From Cyanobacteria bacterium UBA9971 (GTDB lineage: Bacteria; Cyanobacteriota; Vampirovibrionia; Gastranaerophilales; UBA9971), in assembly GCA_003499955.1 (NCBI GenBank), contig DNRP01000035.1:4054-17182 (forward strand): a stretch of DNA of 13,129 nt. Reading direction: 5' to 3'. Below, piece after piece: positions 6,949 through 12,701 of this stretch. The notes under the pieces were generated by a model, which worked only from the letters and a program-made list of their open reading frames with translations, searched no databases and had not been told where the DNA came from. Each line of letters starts with the position of its first letter. The first letter of the stretch is position 1. The position numbers and the translations under genes were made by a program.

Positions 6949-6990
6949 TACCCTGGATTGGATTCGAACCAATGACCTACCGCTTAGAAG
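6949..6990 (-). other. 3' half of a tRNA-Arg(TCT) gene; probable attachment site
   Basis: The minus strand reads anticodon loop CTTCTAA (6990-6984, anticodon TCT), 3' anticodon stem GCGGT, variable AGGTC, a perfect T arm ATTGG-TTCGAAT-CCAAT, 3' acceptor strand CCAGGGT and discriminator A6949, with no CCA. Upstream of the loop the 5' anticodon strand is GCTTC instead of ACCGC, and neither a D arm nor the matching ACCCTGG acceptor strand is present. A tRNA cut at the anticodon loop is the classical product of tyrosine-recombinase integration into a tRNA 3' end. The intact gene would be expected to the right, beyond the window. Confidence 0.8.
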
Positions 6991-7050
6991 GAAGCAAAGG
7001 CTCTCTATGACTGCTTTTTAAGGTTTTATATTATTTAATCGCATTTATTA

Positions 7051-7203
7051 TCAGGCTTGCCTTTGAGTCTCTTCCTCCTTTATCGCAATTTTAATCATTT
7101 TTGAAGGCTTTATTGGGCTTGTTGCAACAAATTTGAAACAAGATTCTCTGAACATAGTCTTGAACCCCGCCCTATAGATAATTGCGAGCTTGCGAGTGTA
7201 CAT
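7051..7203 (-). CDS. Doubtful small ORF, 50 codons
   Basis: The minus-strand frame from ATG 7203 to TGA 7051 encodes a basic peptide beginning MYTRKLAIIYRAGFKTMF and ending KEEETQRQA. No Shine-Dalgarno lies before the ATG, no family is recognised, and its codons (AGG, GCG, GGG) are richer in G+C than the island genes. It points toward the tRNA-Arg fragment and could be a degraded remnant of an element gene or chance. Confidence 0.2.
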   Translation of the reverse strand: MYTRKLAIIYRAGFKTMFRESCFKFVATSPIKPSKMIKIAIKEEETQRQA

Positions 7204-7353
7204 TTTAAAAAGAGCCCCGGGGGCAAGGAATTAAATACAGTAGTTCTCTATCAATGGTACCCATTTAAAACCGCACCATTTTTTAAGTTCTAAAGTTCCA
7301 ACAGCAGGCATTTAATTAAATATTTGTATATCATATAATTTTATTTAAAAGGA

Positions 7354-7382
7354 TGTACAAAGTACGTACAATATGTTATACT
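7354..7382 (+). promoter_or_regulatory. Promoter with embedded operator for the toxin-antitoxin operon
   Basis: TGTACA (7354-7359), a 17-nt spacer and TATACT (7377-7382) form a sigma-70-like promoter 36 bases before the antitoxin start. The inverted repeat TGTAC (7354-7358) / GTACA (7366-7370) overlaps the -35 box and spacer. This is a good position for autorepression by a ribbon-helix-helix antitoxin. Confidence 0.6.
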
Positions 7383-7418
7383 TTAATCAAAAGTTAATTT
7401 AACAAAAGGTTTATAACT

Positions 7419-7706
7419 ATGGCGAATCCCAAAAAAATCCAAAAAGATGAGAGATTATTCTTGAGAGTAAGCTCTTCACAAAAAGAAGTGTTGGAAAAAG
7501 CCGCTGAGCTTAAACATACATCTCTTACAAATTTTGTACTTGAAAACTCTTATGCAGCAGCCCAAGAAATTCTTGCAAATCAGGTACATTTTATCTTATC
7601 TGATGAGCAATGGGAATTGTTTAATGAAGCTTTAAACTCTCCGCCCAAAGAAATAGCTGGCTTAAAGAAATTGTTCTCCAAAAAGAGTGTTTTCGATGCC
7701 CAATAG
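7419..7706 (+). CDS. DUF1778 ribbon-helix-helix antitoxin (TacA type)
   Basis: 95 residues. The N-terminal half (about 10-52) is a ribbon-helix-helix fold: beta strand RLFLRVSSSQ, then KEVLEKAAELKHTSLTNFVLENSYAAAQE, the usual DUF1778 pattern for DNA binding as a dimer. The C-terminal segment HFILSDEQWELFNEALNSPP followed by LKKLFSKKSVFD is the toxin-neutralising tail seen in TacA/AtaR proteins. AAAAGG lies nine bases before the ATG. The toxin gene overlaps its 3' end by 11 bases, so the two are co-transcribed and translationally linked. The pair is expected to bind the inverted repeat in its own promoter and repress it. Confidence 0.93.
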   Translation: MANPKKIQKDERLFLRVSSSQKEVLEKAAELKHTSLTNFVLENSYAAAQEILANQVHFILSDEQWELFNEALNSPPKEIAGLKKLFSKKSVFDAQ

Positions 7707-8205
7707 TCTAAATTCACCTGTAATATTAACAAAAGAGCATGATATAACTCAATTTGATTGTGGTAAGCCTGCATTAAACAATTATCTGTTGAAATATGCT
7801 CTTGATAACACATTAAATAATTCTTCTAAATGCTATGTCGCAACTAGAGGAAATAAAATTGTTGGCTACTATTGTTTATCTGTATGCTCAGTTGAAAAAG
7901 TTTCTGCTCCTGTCAGAATTGGTCAGGGACTAGGTGGTTATCCTGTGCCTTTAATTTTAATAACCAGGTTAGCTGTGGATTTAACAGAACAAAACAAAGG
8001 AATAGGCTACTCATTATTGATGAATGCTTTATTAATGTCTATTCAAGTTTCAGCAAAGGTCGGGGTTAGGGGAATTATTGTTCATGCAAAAGACGAACAG
8101 GCTAAAGAATTTTATTTGAAGTATGGCTTTGAGCCTTCACCAATTGATAATCTTCACTTGTATATGTTAATAAAAGATATTAAAAAGACTTTAAATTTAG
8201 ATTAA
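7696..8205 (+). CDS. GNAT acetyltransferase toxin (TacT type)
   Basis: 169 residues from ATG 7696, chosen because AAAGAG ends eight bases upstream; an in-frame GTG at 7687 overlaps that SD and is less likely. Toxins of this family acetylate the amino group of charged aminoacyl-tRNA and halt translation. The N-terminus (LTKEHDITQFDCGKPALNNYL) is typical of TacT/AtaT proteins. The acetyl-CoA motif is ITRLAVDLTEQNKGIG (Q99-x-x-G102-x-G104). The likely catalytic tyrosine is Y140 in EFYLKYGF, the same position as in TacT. No key residue is missing, so the toxin looks active. It ends four bases before the stop of the convergent RT gene, with no hairpin between. Confidence 0.93.
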   Translation: MPNSLNSPVILTKEHDITQFDCGKPALNNYLLKYALDNTLNNSSKCYVATRGNKIVGYYCLSVCSVEKVSAPVRIGQGLGGYPVPLILITRLAVDLTEQNKGIGYSLLMNALLMSIQVSAKVGVRGIIVHAKDEQAKEFYLKYGFEPSPIDNLHLYMLIKDIKKTLNLD

Positions 8206-8209
8206 AAAA

Positions 8210-11170
8210 TCAGACAATTGTAGTTTTTATATAGAATCTATTTGAATTATAATAATATTTATCCATTTCTTCAGGGATAAGCGGGAAATCTTCTTCTATT
8301 TTTATAACACTTTCATATGGCTCTTCGATCCACGTTTTTAAATCTTTGTGGTGGTTTTTTAAAGATAAATTTAAGGAGTCATAATAAGGAAAATCCACTG
8401 AAAAAGAGCTGTTTTCCAAAATTATTTTCTTATTTAAAGAGTCATTACTTATATTTACCTGACTTTTATTTAAGGAATCAAGTATTAATAATTTTAATCT
8501 TTCTGAATTATCTGAATTAATGTTAGATATTTTAGAAACACTATTTATTTCGATACTATTTTTTCGTAAGAAATTTAATACTTCTACTAAATTCTTTTCG
8601 TCGTAGTCACCTAAATCAACTTGTTCAATAGATTTAACATTGTTAATTGCCCATTGTATTTCTTTTAAAGGTTCCGCAATACAAGAAATATCATTAATAC
8701 TCTGAAATTTATTTATAAATTTTTCTATTTCTTCTTTGTTTATTTCAGTGCAAAAATATTTGAATCTATAAAATAAAAATCTTAAATATCTTTCAATTTT
8801 TTCTATTTTAATATTGTTTTTATTTTCTGATTGAAGAATTTGGTTATATATTTCTAATGAATGTTCTATCTCGTTTTTTATTTCATTTTTTATTTCATTT
8901 AAATTCTCTATAAATTTTTCTTTAAACAAAGATTTTATAAATATATATTTTTTTTCTTTAATTGTTTTTGCAGCAATACCTTTAAAAGAAGAATAAATTA
9001 AAATTTTCAAATATTCAGTATGTTTTTCTAGTCCCTGAAACTTTAATATAATATAATTTTTTGTAAAATGTTGATCTGCTCTATATAATTTACTTAAATA
9101 TGAAGTAAATCCTGGTGAATTAGATTTTAATTTAATCCATTCCCAAGGAATATTAATTCCTATTTCTTTTAAACATTGATGATAAATTTTATAGTCATCA
9201 TCCTCTTTAAAAATATCTTTATTAGTAAGTCCCCAAGCTGTAAAATAAATTTTAAAAACAAGTTTACTGAATTTATCACTTATTTCATCCATCTTTTTAT
9301 TTGGAGATAAAATCTCATAATATTCATTATTTGCTATGATTATCGACTTTTCTTGATTGATTCCTAGTGGAAGAATTGAATTAGTAACCCATTCCTTGAA
9401 TTTTTCAGCTTCTTTTAAATCTTTTGCAACATAATTAATGTCATCAACATATCTTGTATATCTATTAGTGTCAAAGCCATTTGCTTTTAATTTAGAATCA
9501 ATCTTTTCAAATAAATATATATTTGCTAGTAAATGAGATAAAGGTGGACCTTGTGGTATTCCTGCCCCTCTTAAATCGTCTTTTTCTGCAATAGCAATAT
9601 AATCCTTAATCCAGTGTATTTGGAAATGCTTTTTGGTGTCAGTATATTTTTTTATTATTTCTATTAACTCTTTGTGTGGAATAGAAGGATAATAATTTGA
9701 TATATCAAGGTTTACTGTATAACCATCTTTATACTTTTCAACTTGCTGAAAAGTATTAAATAATCTTTTTTTAAACTGTTTCGGCCAATATTCAAAAAGA
9801 GTTTTTGTTTTTTTGAGTTCTTTTGTATTTTTATCAAGAGCAAGTCTATTTCCTAATGAAACAGGAATATTAAAATTTTTATCCATAATATTTTCCAATT
9901 GAGGGCCAATAGAGTTTATTATTTGCATTTCAACTATTGAATCAATCGGAGATAAAAAAATTAAATCTCTAAAATTATTATTTTTCTTTGGGTATTTATA
10001 TATTTTTCCTTTATCTATTAATTTAGCACTATACCAACACTGATAAGCAAAATGTAATGATTCAATTAAATATTTTTTATTATTATTAGACCCTTGTATT
10101 ATTTTCCATAAAAACTTGCTGGATGGGTACTGAAATTTTTGATGCCAATATGCTTTTTCATATAATATTTTTAAATTATCTAGTGGAATATTTTTTAAAT
10201 CCTTTAAAATTGATTTATTGATTTCAATTTTAAAATTAAAATCAAAGCCAATATTTAATAAATTATCTTCCTTTCTCGGATCATTACATTGTATACAAAT
10301 ATATTGATTGTTGTTAGATGGCTTAAATTCATCGCTTTTATTATTATGTCCACTTTTTTTTGCCCACTTAGACAAAAATGATCCCACTTTATTTAAATTA
10401 TTTTCTATAAATTCAATTATATTATTTTTATCTTCCTTTAAATGTGCATTAATTCTCAAATAACCTTTGATAGGATGAGTTGTAGTAATCAAACAGCTGT
10501 GTATTTTTTCAATTACTCTACATCCCTCTTCCTCTTTTAACCACTTGAATAAATTTGATGCTGTAAATATATAAGGTTTATTTGGATCAATACAATTAAT
10601 GTATTCACCAAAAGTTTGATCTTGCACATTATCAACAAATACAAAATCTTTTATTTTTATTTGATCATCATTATCATATTTAAGAATTTTCTCTCCAATT
10701 TCTAAAGATTTTTGCGACCTATCTACTCTAACAAAATCAAGGTAATATGGATAAATAGGGAGCTTTTGTTTAGCCAAATTTTCATTTAAATATAAGTTAT
10801 TACAAATAATTGATTGAGGAATGGTCCCATATCCTGAACCTAAATCGATTACGGAAAGAAAATGATTGTTCAAGAGACTAACTAATTGCTTTCCTTTTGG
10901 ATAATTTTCATGATTAATACATATTTTAGAAAGCAATGTATATAATTTACCTGCATGACTTGGAGATATATGGATATAAGCTTTAGCTATGTCAGCCAAA
11001 TTATTATCATCATAAGTATCTTCAGAGGTTATGGTTTTATAGTCAGATAAATTATATAAGCCACATAAATCTTGACATATACTTAAATATGAATGAGTAT
11101 AATGTTCAGGTAATTGAAGAATATCACCTTTTATAAAGGTTTTTAAAATTTCCGATATGTTTTTATACAT
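8210..11170 (-). CDS. Methyltransferase-like / reverse transcriptase fusion protein, candidate defence RT
   Basis: 986 residues in three parts. Residues about 60-250 look like a class I SAM-methyltransferase fold: motif I VIDLGSGYGTIPQS (107-120) and a second strand ending in acidic VD150, but no NPPY-type nucleic-acid amino-methyltransferase motif. Residues about 385-640 are a reverse transcriptase. FRDLIFLSPIDSIVEMQII (400-418) and SLGNRLA (438-444) lie in the fingers, motif A is LDISNYYP (D489), motif B GIPQGPPLSHLLANIYL (537-553), motif C RYVDD (D576, D577) and motif D GINQEKS (603-609). All catalytic aspartates are present. Residues 700-986 are lysine/glutamate-rich and mostly helical, like the C-terminal extensions of Abi/UG defence RTs. 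No HNH or maturase domain, intron RNA or retron RNA is seen. The start lacks a Shine-Dalgarno. It is divergent from the exonuclease gene. RT is certain, methyltransferase-like probable, defence role inferred. Confidence 0.88.
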   Translation of the reverse strand: MYKNISEILKTFIKGDILQLPEHYTHSYLSICQDLCGLYNLSDYKTITSEDTYDDNNLADIAKAYIHISPSHAGKLYTLLSKICINHENYPKGKQLVSLLNNHFLSVIDLGSGYGTIPQSIICNNLYLNENLAKQKLPIYPYYLDFVRVDRSQKSLEIGEKILKYDNDDQIKIKDFVFVDNVQDQTFGEYINCIDPNKPYIFTASNLFKWLKEEEGCRVIEKIHSCLITTTHPIKGYLRINAHLKEDKNNIIEFIENNLNKVGSFLSKWAKKSGHNNKSDEFKPSNNNQYICIQCNDPRKEDNLLNIGFDFNFKIEINKSILKDLKNIPLDNLKILYEKAYWHQKFQYPSSKFLWKIIQGSNNNKKYLIESLHFAYQCWYSAKLIDKGKIYKYPKKNNNFRDLIFLSPIDSIVEMQIINSIGPQLENIMDKNFNIPVSLGNRLALDKNTKELKKTKTLFEYWPKQFKKRLFNTFQQVEKYKDGYTVNLDISNYYPSIPHKELIEIIKKYTDTKKHFQIHWIKDYIAIAEKDDLRGAGIPQGPPLSHLLANIYLFEKIDSKLKANGFDTNRYTRYVDDINYVAKDLKEAEKFKEWVTNSILPLGINQEKSIIIANNEYYEILSPNKKMDEISDKFSKLVFKIYFTAWGLTNKDIFKEDDDYKIYHQCLKEIGINIPWEWIKLKSNSPGFTSYLSKLYRADQHFTKNYIILKFQGLEKHTEYLKILIYSSFKGIAAKTIKEKKYIFIKSLFKEKFIENLNEIKNEIKNEIEHSLEIYNQILQSENKNNIKIEKIERYLRFLFYRFKYFCTEINKEEIEKFINKFQSINDISCIAEPLKEIQWAINNVKSIEQVDLGDYDEKNLVEVLNFLRKNSIEINSVSKISNINSDNSERLKLLILDSLNKSQVNISNDSLNKKIILENSSFSVDFPYYDSLNLSLKNHHKDLKTWIEEPYESVIKIEEDFPLIPEEMDKYYYNSNRFYIKTTIV
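8874..8897 (-). repeat. In-frame 12-bp tandem duplication inside the RT gene
   Basis: TTTTTTATTTCA occurs twice in perfect tandem (8874-8885 and 8886-8897), with a degenerate third unit. It encodes the repeated NEIK in residues around 758-768. Unit changes would alter helix length by four residues without a frameshift. Confidence 0.6.
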
Positions 11171-11182
11171 TGAATTAAAACT

Positions 11183-11203
11183 TATAATACTATATAAGTA
11201 TTA
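11183..11203. promoter_or_regulatory. Divergent promoter and palindromic operator between RT and exonuclease genes
   Basis: The whole intergenic region is 64 bp (11171-11234). It contains a perfect 7-bp inverted repeat, TAATACT (11185-11191) and AGTATTA (11197-11203), with a 5-bp centre. TATAAT at 11183-11188 can serve as the -10 for the exonuclease, and TATAGT (minus strand, 11194-11189) as the -10 for the RT gene. A protein bound here would control both genes. Confidence 0.5.
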
Positions 11204-11234
11204 ATTTTATATCGAACTTGAAGGAATACAATAT

Positions 11235-12065
11235 ATGTCCAATAAATTTTCAACAATTTTATTTATTGATACAGAAACTACTGGTCTTGTGCATTCAGAA
11301 GATAAAATAATTGAATTTTCTTGGATTTTAACTGATTTAAATTTTAAAATATTAAGTTCAGCCTCTTTTTTAATTTCTGATTTTATAAAAAATATTAATG
11401 ATAAATCTTATAAAATAAATAACATTTCTTATTCTGATTTATTAAAAGCAGGTATTCCAATAAAAGAAGTACTAAAGTCTTTCAATTTTTTCTTAAAAAA
11501 AGAACCTTTACTAGTTGGTTATAATTTGGATTTTGATTTTTCGTTTATCTTTAATGAGTTTGAATTAAATAAAATCAATTATGTTATCCCAAATTCAATA
11601 GATTTGCTAAAAATCTCAAAAGATAAAATTCAAAATTTAGAAAATTATAAACTTGAAACAGTATGTAAACATTTAAATATTAACAACCTGAATTTTCATA
11701 GGTCTTACGATGATGCTTTAGCTTGTATTGAAATACTCAAAAAGTTAGATATTTCAATTCAAAATATAGATATAACTAAATATCAACCTGGAAAAAAATA
11801 TTTATATAATTTTATAAAAACTTCATTATTAAAAAGACAGGAAGTCTCTTTTACTTATGCAAAAAGTCAAAATGAGTTTCTAAAATACATAGCAAGACCA
11901 TATAGTGTAACCAAAGATAATCTTGATGCATATGATTTAAAAGCGGATTTTATTAAAAAATTTAATTTGAGTAAAATATTAAATATTCAAAAAACAGGGA
12001 ATGATTATGAATTTCCTGATTCTAATCTGATTAATGATTTTTCTGGTATTAACTTAAATACATAA
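11235..12065 (+). CDS. DEDDh 3'-5' exonuclease (DnaQ-like) with WYL-like C-terminus
   Basis: 276 residues. Residues 8-170 are a DnaQ-type exonuclease domain: Exo I FIDTETTG (D12, E14), Exo II VGYNLDFDFSFI (N97, D101) and Exo III HRSYDDA (H155, D160), so the four acidic residues and the DEDDh histidine are all present. The roughly 95-residue tail has the order expected of a WYL domain: SLLKRQEVSFTYAKSQNEF, an IARPYSVTKDNLDAYDL segment, then KKFNLSKILNIQKTG. That second assignment is by pattern only. AAGGA lies nine bases before the ATG. The gene is transcribed divergently from the RT gene across a 64-bp shared promoter and is equally AT-rich, so the two probably act together. Unlike replicative epsilon subunits it carries no recognisable polymerase-binding tail. 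DNA versus RNA substrate is undecided. Confidence 0.85.
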   Translation: MSNKFSTILFIDTETTGLVHSEDKIIEFSWILTDLNFKILSSASFLISDFIKNINDKSYKINNISYSDLLKAGIPIKEVLKSFNFFLKKEPLLVGYNLDFDFSFIFNEFELNKINYVIPNSIDLLKISKDKIQNLENYKLETVCKHLNINNLNFHRSYDDALACIEILKKLDISIQNIDITKYQPGKKYLYNFIKTSLLKRQEVSFTYAKSQNEFLKYIARPYSVTKDNLDAYDLKADFIKKFNLSKILNIQKTGNDYEFPDSNLINDFSGINLNT

Positions 12066-12218
12066 AATATAAAAAATTTATTTGATCTTCCTTATAGACA
12101 TATTTACTAAAATTCACTAAGCCTCTCAGGCTAAAAGGCTCTCAAAACTTCCATATTGCGTTATTTTAAATTATACAGCTAGAAAAGCCGTATATAAAAC
12201 GCAAAGGAGCATAAAATA

Positions 12219-12362
12219 ATGTCTGAAATGATTGACGCAGTAGCTAATGATTTAAAGATTTCTATTGACGATTTAATCCATGAAATTAAGAAAAACAGAA
12301 GAGAAATTATAAAAATTAAGATGAAGCTCGGAATGATAGAGCCTGAGGACGTCTTGAACTAA
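12219..12362 (+). CDS. Small helical protein, intact copy of the duplicated module
   Basis: 47 residues, MSEMIDAVAN onward, with a strong AAAGGAG nine bases upstream of the ATG. The central ISIDDLIHEIKKNRREIIKI is amphipathic and charged and matches the small protein encoded at 6576 (11 of 20 identical). It ends EPEDVLN. Its stop codon overlaps that of the convergent XRE gene (TAA 12360-12362 against TAG 12359-12361), an arrangement expected for a tight pair with antisense coupling. The family is not recognised. The repeated association with an XRE gene suggests it modulates or partners that regulator, but this is inference. Confidence 0.65.
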   Translation: MSEMIDAVANDLKISIDDLIHEIKKNRREIIKIKMKLGMIEPEDVLN

Positions 12363-12574
12363 TCAAAGTCAAAAAGTTCTTTTGGCTTTACTTCAAGAGC
12401 TTTAGCCATTGTGAAAACTTTTAACAAAGATGTGTTTCTTTCTCCACGCTCAACCATACCGACAAAGTTTGTTGACAGGTTTATTTTTTCAGCAAACTGC
12501 TGCTGAGTTAATTCTTTTTCAAGCCTTAACTCACGAATTTTTCTACCAAAAGATTTTAATTGTTTCTTGCTCAT
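12359..12574 (-). CDS. XRE-family HTH transcriptional regulator
   Basis: 71 residues forming a single Cro/C1-type helix-turn-helix domain with almost no other sequence: FGRKIRELRLEKELTQQQFAEKINLS (helices 1-2), recognition-helix region TNFVGMVERGERNTS, and LLKVFTMAKALEVKPKELFDF (helices 4-5). Proteins of this size bind DNA as dimers and commonly act as repressors in mobile elements. No clear Shine-Dalgarno precedes the start. An inverted repeat immediately upstream (12578-12591) may be its own operator. A broken copy of this gene lies at 6716-6775. Its targets may include the divergent RT/exonuclease promoter, which shares the octamer TAATACTA. Confidence 0.92.
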   Translation of the reverse strand: MSKKQLKSFGRKIRELRLEKELTQQQFAEKINLSTNFVGMVERGERNTSLLKVFTMAKALEVKPKELFDFD

Positions 12575-12577
12575 AGA

Positions 12578-12595
12578 ACTATTTTGGTAGTATTA
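12578..12595 (-). promoter_or_regulatory. Possible operator upstream of the XRE gene
   Basis: ACTA (12578-12581) and TAGT (12588-12591) form a short inverted repeat around TTTTGG, directly before the XRE start codon. On the minus strand 12595-12588 reads TAATACTA, the same octamer that starts the palindrome at 11185-11192. The region is AT-rich, so chance similarity is possible. Confidence 0.3.
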
Positions 12596-12701
12596 TTTAT
12601 AAAAATACACAAACTGAGCGTGTTATTTATCCTGAAAAACATTTGTATATTAGAAAATTTCAATCACAATCAGGGGTGTTAAAAATCAAAAGGAGCAAAT
12701 A

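Larger units (their letters stand above)
6991..7418. other. Stretch without a firm gene
   Basis: Between the tRNA-Arg fragment and the antitoxin start there is only a doubtful 50-codon minus-strand frame (7051-7203), a short GC-rich palindrome GCCCCGGGGGC inside an otherwise AT-rich stretch near 7213-7223, and the toxin-antitoxin promoter at 7354-7382. No integrase, RNA gene or repeat array was recognised. Confidence 0.6.

Noticed and set aside
6949..7030. A functional tRNA-Arg
   Set aside because: The 5' anticodon strand mispairs and neither a D arm nor the ACCCTGG acceptor strand is found upstream on the minus strand.
7253..7293. ATGGT...ACCAT plus T-run as a terminator
   Set aside because: The stem is 5 bp with a long loop and no gene ends upstream of it on the plus strand.
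7687..7695. GTG 7687 as toxin start
   Set aside because: It overlaps the AAAGAG that serves ATG 7696, and family members begin close to the LTKEHD segment, so the shorter start is preferred.
8317..8520. Plus-strand frame of 67 codons inside the RT gene
   Set aside because: It lies antisense to the clear RT coding sequence, has no Shine-Dalgarno and no recognisable product.
8210..11170. RT as a group II intron maturase or a retron RT
   Set aside because: Motif C is YVDD rather than the usual YADD, there is no maturase or HNH domain, no intron domain V-like RNA, and no space for an msr/msd RNA beside the gene.
12120..12132. AGCCT-CTC-AGGCT hairpin after the exonuclease gene as a terminator
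   Set aside because: The stem is only 5 bp and no T-run follows on either strand.
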